Position numbers and translations under genes: made by a program. The notes beneath the pieces were generated by a model. That model saw nothing but the letters and a program-made list of their open reading frames with translations, searched no databases and was not told the origin of the DNA. 64,000 bases of DNA from assembly GCA_009733575.1 (NCBI GenBank), contig ML769452.1:1-64000 (forward strand). Reading direction: 5' to 3'. The DNA comes from Gymnopus androsaceus JB14 (Eukaryota > Basidiomycota > Agaricomycetes > Agaricales > Omphalotaceae). Positions 45,156-58,912 of the stretch are shown here, piece by piece; the stretch's first letter is position 1, and every line of letters begins with the position of its first letter.

Positions 45156-45615
45156 ATGTTAATGAATTGGATTGTTGGTACGTGTTATATATATACAGTT
45201 ACTTATGAACATTACTCTGATCATCTTTCATTTCATAGGCTACTTTGAACGTTACGTTTAAATAAAGAACATGTCTAGGTAGTACCAGCAATAACGGTTT
45301 CTCTCGTTCGATCCTCGCACAATCCGAAGCTGTCGTATATAGTGAATACAGTAACCGTTAATGCCAATGTGTTCCTCTCGGTACACGCGGCCGTTAATTG
45401 TTGTTGTTCTAGTTCATAGTTCATCATCGACGTTGAGTCTCCGCCAGACCTAGATGTTTCATATTGTCAACGTCTTAAACTTTTTGCTTTCTTTCGAATC
45501 AGTGAACCTCGAATTGCTAACTATTCAATAACACTGGCATCTGCTGTACACCTAGATAAATACTTCTTCCGTCTCTTCGTCCTTCGACAATATCCACAGG
45601 CAGTCCATTTCAGCA
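45156..45615. other. INH1 3' region and spacer
   Basis: No gene or clear motif seen. Confidence 0.4.
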
Positions 45616-46237
45616 ATGGATTGCTCGATATCCAACCAAGCTGCATGCCTCGTGTTGCTTGTGTCTCAACTTCCAAGCACTTTAGCGCTACCGGTAGCTG
45701 TAGCATTTACTATTGCTCCTCGTACTCTGGGCTACATGTGCGGATATGTTCCAACCGTGAAGAGGAGCCTCGAAAGTCTCGAGAAGACTATCGGGGTCAT
45801 GGAAGACGTTTTAAAAAACCATTCTGGCAACTGTGTTCATAATGATGACGTGCAATATCGCTTGAAGCGGTCGGTTACCCAATTTCCTCATATTTTATCG
45901 AAGTATTAATAACATATCGACCTGTAGACTTCGAGAACAACAAAATTTCCTGCAAGCTCGACATCGTCTTCTGCTTGGAGGAGACTATGCATCATGGAAG
46001 CATAGTTACTTTTTCTCCCTATGGGTGCTTTTTCAGCAAGTCCAAAAAGTCAGAAATCAAGCTCGTAGTTTACGAGATGTGTTGCTGGTGAGTTGCAATT
46101 ACATTGTTTTCGTTCGTTCCCTCATGATCACTGACGCATAAATTTTGTTTCATTTTATCAAGAGTGATATAGAAACCGAGTATGAAAGTCGGTTCAATAG
46201 TGACACTAGCTCAGACAGAAAGAGCTGTTGTGTATAG
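45616..46237 (+). CDS. Small unknown protein, 162 aa, C-terminal Cys-Cys
   Basis: Exons are 45616-45869, 45928-46087 and 46163-46237 (introns 58 and 75 bases; 163 codons). The N-terminus is a long hydrophobic stretch (ACLVLLVSQLPSTLALPVAVAFTIAP), either a signal anchor or a helical hairpin. Amphipathic helices with heptad-like spacing follow (VKRSLESLEKTIGVMEDVLK; RLREQQNFLQARHRLLL). The end is DRKSCCV, a double cysteine near the terminus that could be lipidated. No family recognised, but the clean three-exon structure supports a real gene. Confidence 0.65.
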
Positions 46238-47557
46238 TTTGCTGTTTGTGTTCTCCACAAGCTTTCCGCTTTCCTCGTATCTTTCTCGATTTGAATTTAC
46301 GAAATACAGTAATCAAAATAGGCTAGTACCCAAATTGTACCCAAATTGCAAGACGCTGAGGTCCAGCGCTCAACCAATCAACCTTTAGTTCCTTGTACCT
46401 TGATGGAACCTAGCAGTTATTATGGGACCCACTCCTATCGGTCTTTCCGATTTTGACCCAAGACCATTATCTGCCTTCTATATGGCGCTATATGATACCT
46501 AGCCCCGTATGATGCAGGCATGAGGACCTGACGACCGGGGCCGACGAGCCTCGTACTGGATAACTTCCTGTTTGCTTCGCGTAGCATTTTTTATCCCGTA
46601 TGCCGAAGCGCATATTCTTTCAAGATGATAGAGCTACGATCGCAACATGAAGATATCTCGCAGTTCGGAATGTTTCCTATCGTAGACTCGTGCTTAGGAA
46701 CCGGATGTAAGTACATACATAGTTGCATATGGCACGTATTTGCTTCCGTTGCTGCGCTCGAGACTGCTAAATAGGTAGTTAGGTTGGAAACATATGAAGT
46801 AGCGATTTGTGCTGATTTGAGCTGATTCTTTAGTGAAATACGAAATACACACACAGCATGTTGGAAACAAGTAGTGCGTACGCCCCGGCGCAAATGTCAA
46901 AGCGATCTTTAGAAATCCAAATTAAGAAGATGCTGCGTATCGGGTGCATTGCTATTGAAATTAAGAAGACGACGAAGTGGACTTTTTTAGCCAAAGAGGG
47001 GATATATGTAAGTAGAAGCTGAATGAAGATTCAGTGTCGGACCCTTATTCCGTCACGTACGCGCTGTTACGCGTTACTGCAATCATGCAGAATTACGTAA
47101 CTTTTCAGTTCTTTTTCTGGGTTAGCCTATCAAAGATCGTTCGCATTTGCGCTCGGCCAATTCGATGAACTTGGGACAACTGTACCTGTACATCTCTGTA
47201 AGTCTTCCTTCTTTGATGAATACTTTGAACTTGTTAACATGTACAGTACTACTGAGCGCTGTACATGAAATAACGCAAACTTGACGCAAACTGCAGTGCT
47301 ACCAGAGCATGCGGCAAAAGCCCATTGTGCAGAAGGCTATCACTGTTATCTGCGCTCCGTGCTCCGCACTCCACTCTAGCCACTGAGCTCACCACAATTT
47401 CATTGGTTTTTCTGTAGGTGCCTGAGATCTCAGAAGCAGGTTCCCGATTTTCCAGGTGCAGAGACATATTCCGAGATATGGAGGGTTCATCATAAAAGAG
47501 CTCCACCGTATCTTTTTACCCATCCCTCCTCTCGAGTTTTGGATCTCCCGCAGCAGG
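46238..47557. other. No gene recognised
   Basis: About 1.3 kb with only short, unsupported ORFs. The last part is the transporter promoter. Confidence 0.4.
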
Positions 47558-50500
47558 ATGGCAAGTACGCAACCAGTCCCTGCCCGTCAGGACAGCGCCT
47601 TCATCGATGATATCGAGAAGAAGGACGTTGATACACCTTCCAGCAATGAGAAGCTTGGTGACTTGGACACTCCGGTTGAATCGATGTCGGGGGACGATGC
47701 CTCAGAGCAGATTCGACTAAAGGAAGTTGAAGAACTCGAGGTATGTATTTCACCAGCTTCTAGTTCACGTTCTTGCTCACCTCGTTTCGTCTGATACTAG
47801 GCTCGACTGGCCGCCGGTACCGCCGACGATCAGGAGTACCTTGTTCAGGACGCACACGACATTGCTATCAAGGTTTTGAGTACTCGGTGAGTGCACAGAG
47901 TGGGTACCAGTATCAATCTGACACTTTCTTCCAGTGACGACTATGAGCTCCCGGTTGTGACGTTCCGCATGCTCTTCCTCGGCCTTGGTTTCTCTGCTTT
48001 CGGGTAAGCTAGTTGGTACATAGTGTATTGCCTGCATCATCTAAACTTGGCTGTGTATAAAGATCGGTCCTTGCTCAACTGTACTACTTCAAGCCTCAAA
48101 CTCTCACCGTTTCGCAAGGTATGCCGCAGTTTATTTCATAATAGGAAATTTCTAACATATGCATGCAACGCAGGTTTCCTGTTGATTATGCTCTACTTCT
48201 TTGGCAAGGGTTGGGAGAAGGCACTTCCTTCGCATGGTCTGTGGTGGTACTTGAATCCCGGACCTTTCAACATCAAGGAGCATGGTATGCTATCACCTCA
48301 CACCTTTTGCATCGTTTCATTGAAGCCCACCTCAAGGTGCTGCTCTTATAATGGCGTCGACTGCGAGTGCTTCCGCGACAGCTATCCAAGTCATCTCCGT
48401 CCAAGATCTCTACTAGTATGTTCACTTCTTTTTATTCTACAACGGCGTTCTGACGTACGGGCCGCTAGTGACAACAAGCTTAACCCCGGAGTGGCCATCT
48501 TCACACTACTCTCTTCGCAGCTGATTGGTTATGCATTTGCTGGACTCCTTGTAGAGTCTCTTGTATACCCCTCGATATGTTTCTGGCCTGTAAGAGATGA
48601 TAACTTATCTGGTTCAAGGCTTTCCTGACTTCACGTTGACAGTCGGCAATTTCACCGGCTAACATGTTCCAGGCGTAACTACCCATCTCTTATTTCTGGC
48701 TGGTACGGGTGTTCATGTGTTTATGTGGCTTAGACTTCACTTCGACGGTGGTTTGTCGAGTAAACGAACCAAGATCTTCTGGCTTACCTTCACGGCGATC
48801 TTCTGCTATGAAATCATTCCTCAATGGATCTTCCCGCTTCTTACTGGTGTCAGTATTTTCTGTCTCGCAGACAACACATCTGCGACGATGCGCAAGTGAG
48901 TTTCCTCTTTTTCTATACTGCTTCCGATAGCTGATGCTGCAATCGAAGCGTCTTTGGTGGTGCGAGTAATAATGAGGGGATGGGGGTAAGTTTATAATAA
49001 TCTACGTACGATCTTTAAGCAAAATTTTTTTCATAGCTGCTTGCCGTTTGCTTCGACTGGAACCTTATTGGGTCATCATGTCTTTACACCCCACTTTGGT
49101 TACGTTACCGATATTAGTTCTTGAAGTTTGGTGTTCATTATGTCTCTTCAGGACCCAGCTGAACTGGAACATTGGTATCGGTTTCACTGTGAGTTCCCTG
49201 GACGTATACATTATCTGTACATCGCTAATATACCCAGTAGTATATCCTTATGTCGGCTGTCAGTACTCCCTATTCTTTACGCCGATGCAGTGACCGTAGA
49301 TACTGACGAACCATTTCGATGTCAAGGTCTACTACGGAAATGTTTGGCACGGACTCAATGTGTGTTTCCTGAACGTTCTTTCTTTCTGCTTTCTAACTGT
49401 ATTTTTAGTTCCCATTCATGTCTCAAGACATCTTCGATATCAATGGTTTATAATTTCTTTGTTCCATGTCTCCTAGATGGCTGACTGGCATTGTTACTTC
49501 TTTCCAGGCAATGAGGTTTGCTCATCCATACATATTCCATGTCATACGCATCCTAATACAATACGATCGTCCAGTACAACCAAACAGCCATTCTCACTGA
49601 CAACAAGTTTGATCAAGCCAAATACGACCAAGTCGGAGTGCGTGCTTTTAACAACAGATGTTTTCTTCCTCTTACTTAATTGATGGTTTGTTATAGCCGG
49701 CATACTTCTCATCAACGAATGCACTATATTTCATTACAGCCAATCTTGCTATGAGTGCAACTCTTGTGCATGTCATTCTCTTCTACGGTGAACAGTTGAA
49801 GCCCTTCATCTACGCCATGAACCCATGGAACAAGAATGTCACTGTCGTTCACGACGAGCATTACATTGTTATGAAGCGGTGAGTATAGCTTCACTAGTGA
49901 AGCTACTCGCAACTGAAATCACGGCAGATACGATAAAGTGCCGAGATATTGGTTCCTTCTATTACTCGCTGCCGCATACGCCATTGCACAGGCCACAGAT
50001 TACACAGGCCATTCGAACTTTTCCTGGTGGCAGCTCACAGTGGTATGTGATGTGGTATCTTTCTTCACTATCCCGTCTAAGTTGCTCATGCATTGCAGAT
50101 TCTCATTCTTTCCTTAGTATTTGTGAGTTCTGGTGGATATCTTTTTTTGCTTCTTAATCAACAGGAATCACATCCTCCAGACGACGGCCTACTGTACTAC
50201 TTCCGCCATTCTCGGATTCTCGGAGTTTAGCACCCAACTAGACGGCTTCTACTCGATGTATGTTTACCTTATTGAACACAGGCAGATGCCCAATACTGAC
50301 CTGCGCACAGGATTGGTAGTTACATGGCACCTGGTGACCCTAGTAGGTGTCAACTCGACACGACTTCCGGTCACTGTCACGATCCTTATTGTTTTTCTAG
50401 TTGCGAACATGTACGCCGCACTGTATGGAAGTCAGGTAATTGAGTTCAAGCTGAGTTTGGATTGCATCTTCAGCTAACCTTCGAAAAACTTTATAGCCAA

Positions 50501-51440
50501 CAGTTCAAGGGATCACCCTTCTCGGAGACTTGAAGCTGGGACAGTATCTGAAGGTAAGGGATCGTAATTAAGCGGTCAGGGTGATGTCGGACTAATTCGC
50601 CTTGACAAGATTCCCCCTAAAGTCAATTTCCTTGTTCAGGTCCTTGGATGTGTTGTCGGTGCCCTTCTTAATTATGTTATGGAGCTATCCATTGTCGCGA
50701 ATCAACGTGCAGCACTACTCAGTATCGCTGGGACCCGTCTCTGGTCAGGTCAGAATGCGCAATCTTTTAACTCGAACGCTATCGCATGGGGCGCGCTCGG
50801 TCGGGAAATGTTCAGTCCTGGCAAGACGTATTACATGGTCCCGGTTGCTCTGGCCATCGGCGCTGTCATGCCCATTCCGGGATACCTGCTTCATCGCAAG
50901 TTCCCCAAGAACCAATTTTTCGCAAACTTCAACACGGGCGTTGTTTTGCAGTACTCCTGCTACTTGTCTGGTAAGTGATCAACTATCGTCATAAGCAGTT
51001 CAATCCTGATGTACTGCTTCTAGTTGGTGTCAATACACAAGTTAATACAGCGAGTGCACTGGGTGTATTGTCGCAGTACTGGGTAAGAAGGAGGTATCCG
51101 AGATGGTTCACAAAGTGTATGATCATTTTCTCCCATCTCCATGCAACGCTTGACTTGTGAAACAGACAACTATATTATTGCGGGTGCGCTCGACGGAGGC
51201 ACCCAGGTTATTAGTTTCATCCTTAACTTCGCCGTGTTTGGTGCAGCAGGAACAGAGGTCGACTGTGAGTGTTTCGTTGATTTCTATATATGCACTGGAC
51301 TGAAATCAACGCGTCCTTCCCCTATCCCTTCTACTCACCGCTCCACCTCCGCTCCTCCTTGACGCGTGTGAAAAGTTCCGAACTGGTGGGGTAATGATTT
51401 CAATCTTTCAGCGGATAGATGTCTAGCTCCGCCTTCCTGA
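47558..51440 (+). CDS. Oligopeptide transporter (OPT family)
   Basis: The start is ATG at 47558 (ASTQPVPARQDSAF). About twenty introns follow, all with GT...AG and consistent phases where checked. Family landmarks are in order: VVTFRMLFLGLGFSAFG, YFKPQTLTVSQ, WWYLNPGPFNIKEH, FWLTFTAIFCYEIIPQW, GLLAVCFDWNLIGSS, FPFMSQDIFDING, YNQTAILTDNKFDQAKYD, PRYWFLLLLAA, TSAILGFSEFSTQLDGFY, NYVMELSIVANQRAALLSI and a final exon with FPNWWGNDFNLSADRCLAPPS. OPT proteins import tetra- and pentapeptides or glutathione with protons across the plasma membrane. Two exons are tiny (about 8-18 bases). The last intron, 51265-51375, is longer than usual. I see no break. Confidence 0.92.
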
Positions 51441-53392
51441 TAGTCGTATATAAGAGTATTACTAAGGGGTGTTTTCAGTGATGCCTTCCTTTTAATGTTT
51501 CTATATACTGTGTTTCTAATGTTACAACTTATCTGTAGAAGCTTTTTGGACCTTTTTGTACGCTCCCTCGATCAAACCGGAGGATCAGGCCGAGTTAAGC
51601 GCGTGAACTGGTACTTCCTCAAGGATATTCCTAGTCCTTCTTGCTCTAGGATATCCATGATACTCACTTGAGCTGTCTTGAGAGTCCATGACGTAAGGTC
51701 AAAGCTGATCATAGCGAGTTTTAGCGCCAAATTAGCGCCTCTATTCAGGCGTACTGTGTAAGTATAATACTGTAATATGCAAGAGAGCTCCTGTAGAAAT
51801 CCTAGCCATCTAGTAAAGATGACAGCTCTGAGTCGATATTTTCTCACTATCACCTATCTATCTATAAGTGGCATGATGGTATTATCGATGAGACCAGGTA
51901 GAATCATTCAAAACATATAGCGCACGCGGGAAATGTGGCAACTGTTGCAATTTTTTATTCAGATGATTGATAACAGAAATGTACTACATAGTAACAGCTG
52001 ACCTACAGTACTAATTCAGTTCCTTTTATATTGGAATTCTGAGGATCGGGTCGAAGACGAGGATATCGGGAGATCGGAACCCCGATAGCTAGTATGTAGT
52101 AGCACATATGATTCTTCATGATATTTAATTCCTGTTGAGCTACTTATTCATCTCTATTCATCTCTATTCATCAGCGCTGGCGCCCGAAAAGTCAACATTC
52201 ACATCCTAACTTGTATCACCGTACAGCCGCAAACCCCGATGAAGTACATCCTGTTGCTATTCAGCGGTCTGCAGTTTGGCTTAAATTAAATTTGAATGTA
52301 TTTCCTTGGATGTATGGAAGTGTTATAACTTGTTGGTGGGCCGACTTATCAGGCATAAAAGTTTTCTGAAGTTGCGAGCGGTATAGGTATTTGTTACCGA
52401 AAATACCGTCACATAAAATCTTTGGGCAATCGTTTAGAAGCAGCGCACCAGAACTTGAGACTACCCCGGGTAGGATATTCGGCATGATTCACCGTACAAG
52501 TATCACACATAGCTCAGTGCGTTGCCTTTGCTATTCTATTATCGCAATAATACTGAAATGGTCTTACAGTCAATGCAGCATTCCCTCAAATCGCAATATG
52601 GGATATGTATCGATTTACGTCACTCATTGATTATGCACCAGCTACTGCGACTGCGAAAACATCCTTATTGGGCTAACGCTGTGTCCGAATGATCCTTGAA
52701 TCGAAGTTGATCATGAATAACCCAGAATAAACCAGCTATTCGTGGCAGTACAGACCCTGAATGGCCCCTCTCTCATTAGTAGGCTAGCAGGACGGTATGT
52801 CAATCCACAAGTTTGTTGTCCACAAAGTAATCTTACCTTCTATGGCTAGACTTTTAAAGGAAGGAACTTGAAAGGACGCTAGTTGAGCGCTCACGAATTG
52901 AAAATTGATGGTATGTATTCAACTTATTGTACCCATTCATTCAGGACGGCTCCGGATCCCTGAAGGATCCTTTCAGTCCTTTCACGTTAAGGTGATAACG
53001 GGAGGCATGTCTCGTCCGTTGTTCCGACCAACTGTAACTTGTCAAGCAGTTCCTGGACCCACGGGGAAAGCCCGATGTCGTCGTATTCATCCCACAACTC
53101 AATAAAGTGGCAGGACCTAACTCAGATGGATCCATCTTTCTTGGTAGTCCTTAAAGTACAACACGTGAGACAGGATAGTGCTATTCGGACTGCCAGTGCA
53201 AGCTATCATTGCAATTCATTTCGATCACGTCAAGGTATTCGTGCCCGTGTATTCGATTAGTTTATGCCCAAAAGAGGAAAAATCAGTACTAAAGGAATTC
53301 GCCACAAAATATCGGCTCGCCACGAAAAAACGACACATACACCACGGTCGGGAGTATATAAGACCCTAGCAAACTTACATTTAGTCCCGAAA
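51441..53392. other. No gene recognised; P450 promoter at the right end
   Basis: About 2 kb with scattered short ORFs only. TATATAAG at about 53354 lies some 38 bases before the P450 ATG. TTTTAGCGCC occurs at 51719 and CAGTGCGTTGCC near 52512. Confidence 0.45.
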
Positions 53393-55900
53393 ATGTTCAG
53401 TGTATTAATCTCTTCCCTCCCTCTATCTCGATGGCTGCAAGCCTCGATTGTCATCGCTTTTGGTTGTATTGCGTATCGGGGGCTGATGTTCCGTCGAAAG
53501 AGACTTCCTCCCGGCCCTAGACCTGCACCTATAATTGGGTGAGAGCTTGATTCCCTAAAACTCCAGGACTCACTCTGATGCCAAAGAATATGCAGAAATA
53601 TCCTCCAAGTACCCTTTACCTCACCGCAGGAAACATTCGCTGAATGGCTGCATGAATATGGTACGTAGTCTTTTATCATGTACAGATTTAGGTGTTCTTA
53701 TCCTGACTACAGGAGACGTTGTATATCTCAAAGTTCTCCGACAACCTATGTTGATTTTGAACTCGTTGGAAGCGGCCCAGGATCTGCTGGATAAGCGAAG
53801 TGCTATCTATTCAGATCGGCCCAACTTCGTCTTGTTAAATGACTTGTAAACACTGTCTCTCATTTCTTCTTCCTCTGTCACTGATCATGGCTATTAGAAT
53901 GGGGTGGCAGAACGCCTCGACACATGTCCGATAGTGAGGCATCTATCATATTTGATTTCAGAATCATCGGCTTAGAATCTTATGACAGTGGACCACGCTT
54001 TCGGAAGCACCGTCGATTCATTCAACAGACATTCAATTCGCAGGCGGTGGCGTCTTTACGGCCTGTGCAAGAAAGGGAAATCTGTTATTTGATCCAGAAT
54101 TTAATAGATAAACCTGAGCGGATTTCTCAACATTTACAAAGGTATATATGAGTAGACGTCTTTTCCTATGAGTTGACGTTGCTAATACTTGGTTAGGTTC
54201 GCCGCCGCAATGATCATCAAGGTCACATATGGGACGGATGTAACATCGAACGATGACCCATTTGTACAGCTAGGTTGGTATCTAGGATTTTGTTCACGGA
54301 GATCCAAGCTGAAATAATAGTTTCGTGCAGCTCAACGCGGTTGGTGGACTAGTTCTTTTCGAAATAACCATGTTATATATCGGTTTCAGCGGGATCGTTG
54401 ACCATTCAGTCGGGCACACCGGCGGCGACCTTGGTGGATTACATCCCTGTCATGAAGTGCGTGAGCTTTCGCATCCAGCTGGGTAGACCCGAACTCATTC
54501 ATACATAGGTACATCCCTACTTGGGCACCATTGGCAGGCTTCAAACGAAACGCAGGAATAGTTAAAGAAGCAGTCGACAGTATGTTCAACGTTCCTTACG
54601 AGATGGTTAAAAGTCAGATGGTAAGCGCAAACGTCAATGCTGCTGTTGCTCTTGTAGTTGTCTCACACAAGACTTGCAATGGCACTGGCAGATATCGGGG
54701 ACAGTTTTCCCTTGCATGACTTCCAGGTTAATGGAGGCGTGTAGCCCTTCCGGGGTGCATTCTCTGTCGTCAGAAGATGAAGCAGATATTAAAGGAGTGG
54801 CAGGTACAATGTATTCAGGTAAGCATCGACATCCTCCTTGGAATTCCAACGTCTATCATCGCTTATCATATGATCCAAACCAAAAAGCTGCCGAAGATAC
54901 AGTCAGTCTAGCTCTCTTTCTTTACTAGTACTACTTAACTTGACATGGATTGAACAAACTCTCGTGTAGACTGTCTGCGTCATGTCAAGCTTTGTCCTGG
55001 CTATGGTGCTGCATCCTCAAGTGTTCAAGAAAGCGCAAGCGGAAATGGACGCTGTCGTAGGTAAAGACAGGCTGCCGAATTTTGAGGACAGAAGCTCGCT
55101 ACCTTACCTAGAGTGTGTCGTCAAAGAAGCATGCAGGTAAGTAATAACGAAAACCTCATTAAACCTCCGAGTCTTGTGATGCTCACAAATGGTTAGATGG
55201 AATGTCCCTGTTCCTCTGGGCATACCACATCGCCTGATGGACGATGATATCTATCGAGACTATCATATACCCAGAGGCACGACCGTGGTACGTACCTCAC
55301 GTTCCGATTTCGGTTATAACTAACCTGGGATGAATATAGATGGCGAACATCTAGTCAGTTCAATACTTTATCGGTCAAAGCGTTTTTTATCGATACTAAT
55401 CCTATATTTAGCGCCATCCTACAGAATTGTTCACAGCCGCGACTCTTTCGACCTGAACGGTATATTGAAGATCCCAAGCTTCTTGATCCGCGCGACGCCA
55501 TCTTTGGTTTTGGCCGCCGGTCAGTAATCTCAGATCCAACTTTACCGACTGAAGTACTTATTTGCTTATTTTATTATTATTTTATTTAGTCGCTGTCCGG
55601 GAAGACATTTCGCAGACCAAAGTATTTGGTTGGCTATTGCTTCGTTGGTTTCTACGGTTGATATTTCCAAGGCTAAGGATAGTCTAGGGAATGAGATTAC
55701 TCCTGAAGCTGCGTTTCTCAATGGATTCGTTCAGTGCGTGCTCTTTAGACTGGGGTTTTTTTTTTGGCATATTCAGGCGTTCCTTTGACGAATGGTCTTT
55801 TTACAGCCATCCTGCAGAATTTCCTTGCAGCGTTCAGCCTCGATCGGAAAAAATTTCGATGATGATTGACCAATCCCTCGCTGATATTCTTAAGATTTAG
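53393..55900 (+). CDS. Cytochrome P450 monooxygenase, about 500 aa
   Basis: Exons begin 53393-53538, 53596-53660, 53713-53845, 53898-53933, 53989-54141 and 54197 onward. An N-terminal anchor ([17 protein letters not shown]) leads to the hinge [27 protein letters not shown] follows, then the I-helix with AEDT (split at an intron near 54888). The K-helix ExxR is in VVKEACRWNVPVP (near 55130 and 55197), FRPERY is at 55445, and the heme loop FGFGRRRCPG is split at 55515/55590. It ends [15 protein letters not shown] to TAG at 55898. It is a membrane-bound oxidase of unknown substrate. Eight or so residues before FRPERY (AILQNCSQ) look like a compensated frameshift of the usual HPTELF segment. Exon 7 near 54330 is uncertain. 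Confidence 0.85.
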
Positions 55901-57033
55901 CTTAACTTTATCGATGCCCATGGACTCTTACAACGAGAGGCTTGATTGTATGACTAGTAATTCGAGCGTTAACTGTTCCTTCACGATCACCACAGACCTG
56001 TTTTTCTCCTTACGATTATTTACAATTTTCTCGATATACTACTGTAACCAAATAATCACGGAGGACTCTCCGGTTGTCACTTTCGGACTAAATCACTAAA
56101 TCACAAAGAAGTTAGACATAACTAGAGAGCCGCGCGTCACTAGAGTCTATTTCGATGACCCAGCAGTTCAGCTCTATCTTACTGTCGCCGGTTCCAACAC
56201 GTTATGCCGACTGGTCGACGAAGGCAGCGCGTGAAACTTATTCCAGTAACCGGGGATAGGAGGTTTATGAGGTCCTTCTAGTGACTTTGTTGCTTCTCAC
56301 AGCGTCCAGCCCTGAGTTTGTGGATCCGGAACTTTATCAGTCTGACCAATTTGACAGCACTGATATTTAATGAAAGGAAGGAGGAAGGTCTAAGAAGGAA
56401 GGAAGGAATGGAAAGATATCACCCGGGCCCTAGTGTGTAGAAGAAAGAATAGTAGTATAAGCTGAATGTTATTCTCGCAATAGTTCCGAGTCTGAGTCCA
56501 CAACTTTCCCATTCTGACAGTCATGCGATATTTAATGGGAGGATGTCTTCCCGGTATTGTACAATGTGATATGATTCAACAGCTTTAAGAATTTCTTCCA
56601 GAACCAGGATACTTTTGTCGCTACTAAGGAGGAAAACCCTTCAATTCTTTCAAACACATCAGAAGAAATTGTATCCCTCATACGCGCGTTGTACGAGACA
56701 TTTCTCACCTAGCCAAGCATATATATATATGTATACGTGTATTTGTTCAAAGCTCGCTCAGTCTGTTCCCGATTCCAAGCAACCAAGGTCTTCCGGAGAA
56801 GCATTTTATATAGTACTAATAGCCTCAGGGGGCTTATGATTGATGAACCAAGTATTGTAGTCTTTAGTAGTTATACAGCACAGGAGTTGAGGCCTCACCC
56901 AGTCCCGAAGACGGTTTCTGTAAAGCATGAGTCGGCGAGAACATTAAAAATAAACCAGCACAATATACATACTCAGTCGCTGACAGGGTTCCCGAAATTC
57001 GAATCCCCTCCTCGTATCATTTCATCCATGATT
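55901..57033. other. P450 3' region; no gene
   Basis: It includes GGAAGG-rich DNA at 56370-56410 and two loosely similar blocks near 56310 and 56490 (GATATTTAATG). No gene supported. Confidence 0.4.
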
Positions 57034-57787
57034 TCAAATGTTAGGAGCTACAATCCCATACGACCGCTCGAAAAACTCATCCAACCAACTGAAGAAAACC
57101 TCCTTATCCTCTAGAGACAAATTCGTCCAATCGATCTCCGGCTGCGGCTCTTCCTCCTCTTCCTCTATCTCCGGCTGCGGCTCTCTCTGATATGAAGGCG
57201 TACGCGAAGGTAACGAAGGAGCACGGGAGGGTAATGAAGGCGCACGGGAGGTTAATGACGGTGCACGAGTAGGAAGTGACGGTGGTGGTGGCGGCGAAGG
57301 TTGATCAGGGCGAGTAGAGCGGTTGATAACCGGGGGACCCGACCCCGCACCACGACCAGGCAGATTCGGAGACTTGATAGCTGGACGGCCAAAAGGAGTA
57401 GGTTTTGGACTCGGGGTCGGGGTCGGAGATGAGCCACTGGTGGACGATGTCCCACGTCTCGTTGGGGGAGGAACAGGCGGAGCTTCGGGTTTCGCTGGTT
57501 TAGCCCATGCACTTGGTTTCGGAGGTGGAGGCGTGCTTCGGTCGTATGGGTTCCAGTTGGTGTTTTTCATTGCTACGCTAGAAGATTGTTAAAGTGTGCA
57601 ATAGATATGTAAAAAAATATGCTACTACCCACCTTGTGTGTCGATCCTTGGTATTCTTGACAGCTGATATGGATGAATCGGTAGCCTTCGAGGCTTTTTG
57701 CTTGAGTTCTGCGACTGCATATTACGAGAGGAAGAGTAAGTTCACGGTAAGACGATGGGACGGAACGATGAACTGACATGAAGGCAT
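57034..57787 (-). CDS. Proline-rich protein, 211 aa
   Basis: Exons are 57778-57787, 57633-57714 and 57034-57577 (introns 63 and 55 bases; 212 codons). A short charged helix (AELKQKASKATDSSISAVK) leads to a conserved-looking TNWNPYDRSTPPPPKP, then a long Pro/Ser/Arg-rich region with SH3-ligand-like PPPPP runs and four LPSRAPS-type repeats. An acidic stretch follows and then a compact C-terminal helix (WTNLSLEDKEVFFSWLDEFFE). This layout suggests an adaptor of the cortical actin or endocytic machinery, but that is inference. TTTTAGCGCC lies about 20 bases before the start (57807). Confidence 0.75.
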
Positions 57788-57906
57788 GGTGCAAAGACGC
57801 TATTTAATTTTAGCGCCGAGCGCGTGCTACTTGGGCGCTCGCTCCGGTGCAAGTCTGTCCCTATTTCCCCTCAAAATCACTGACAACTCTCGTCTCATTC
57901 CGAAGC

Positions 57907-58520
57907 ATGGGGCACCTCATTCTTGAGCAACTTCAGCAACTCTCCACAGATGAGACCCGGGCTCAAACATGCAGTTTATAACGCGATTTCCAAGCACGAC
58001 AGAGTTGAAGTAACAGTTCAAACGGGATTGAATCCTGTAGCTGTCGTCAGTAATGACAACCAACGTTGAGGAGAACATCTCCTATCGATAAATCATCCCA
58101 GTTTATTGTCTCTCAATCATTGCCTGAGGATGCGCACCTCCCCAAAATCACTTGCACCAAGCGATATCTGTTCGATGCGTGCTTCTGAACATATTTAATT
58201 CTGTTCCTGCCTCACAAGATATCCAACACATCACAAATTTAGCAAGAAAGCTCGCCCAAGATCCTTTGTCTCCAGAATCAATTCGACACACATTCTTTGT
58301 TGTCATCATTATCCATGAGATCAGCCACTATCTCATTCTTTATTCCGACCACTTGCACTCGCTACCTTCCCTCCGTCCCCGCGTAGATCGATTTTCACCA
58401 CTTCGAATTCGGACGGACCCAGATCTCCAAGGCGAAGAGCAGCCGCTTGAGGGTTTACCTCAAAGAAAAAAATTTAGTGGCAATGTGGGCACGGTACTCG
58501 ATACAGGTGTAAGTCTGTAA
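57907..58520 (+). pseudogene. Decayed HEXXH-containing (metallopeptidase-like) gene remnant
   Basis: Pieces in different frames look like one gene: AISKHDRVEVTVQTGLNPVAVV near 57990, then a frame with SPESIRHTFFVVIIIHEISHYL, where HEISH (58314-58328) is the zinc-binding HEXXH pattern, then DLQGEEQPLEGL. No splice pattern I tried joins them cleanly. It could be a broken gene or one whose introns I cannot place. Confidence 0.35.
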
Positions 58521-58912
58521 CAGGATGTATGTATTTTGTTGACTCAAGAATCGTTCAACTAACAAAATCCTTAATTGCGGACACGATCCGCAAGATTGCT
58601 CTGTATTCTGCGGCGGACCCTTCCTTTTGACAAGCAGGTCCTTGAAAAGGCCGTAGGTGATTCTCAACAAGTAGTAGTTTGTTATTGCATGGAAAGCAAA
58701 GAGGTTGATCCATTTACTACTGCATACTTTGGATAGCGACAACAACGACAACGACGGTGATGGTAAATTTTGATCTTGTTACTTTTCTCTGTGGTAATAA
58801 ATCTCGGGCCTGGTACTATGAGTTGTTGCTGTTCGGGAAGGGGGAGGCGTACCTATCCAACTTATCGTCGTCCACGTAAAAGTAAAGGAAAAAGTACTTG
58901 ATATCAAACTTG
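58521..58912. other. No gene recognised
   Basis: Spacer between convergent coding regions. Confidence 0.4.
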
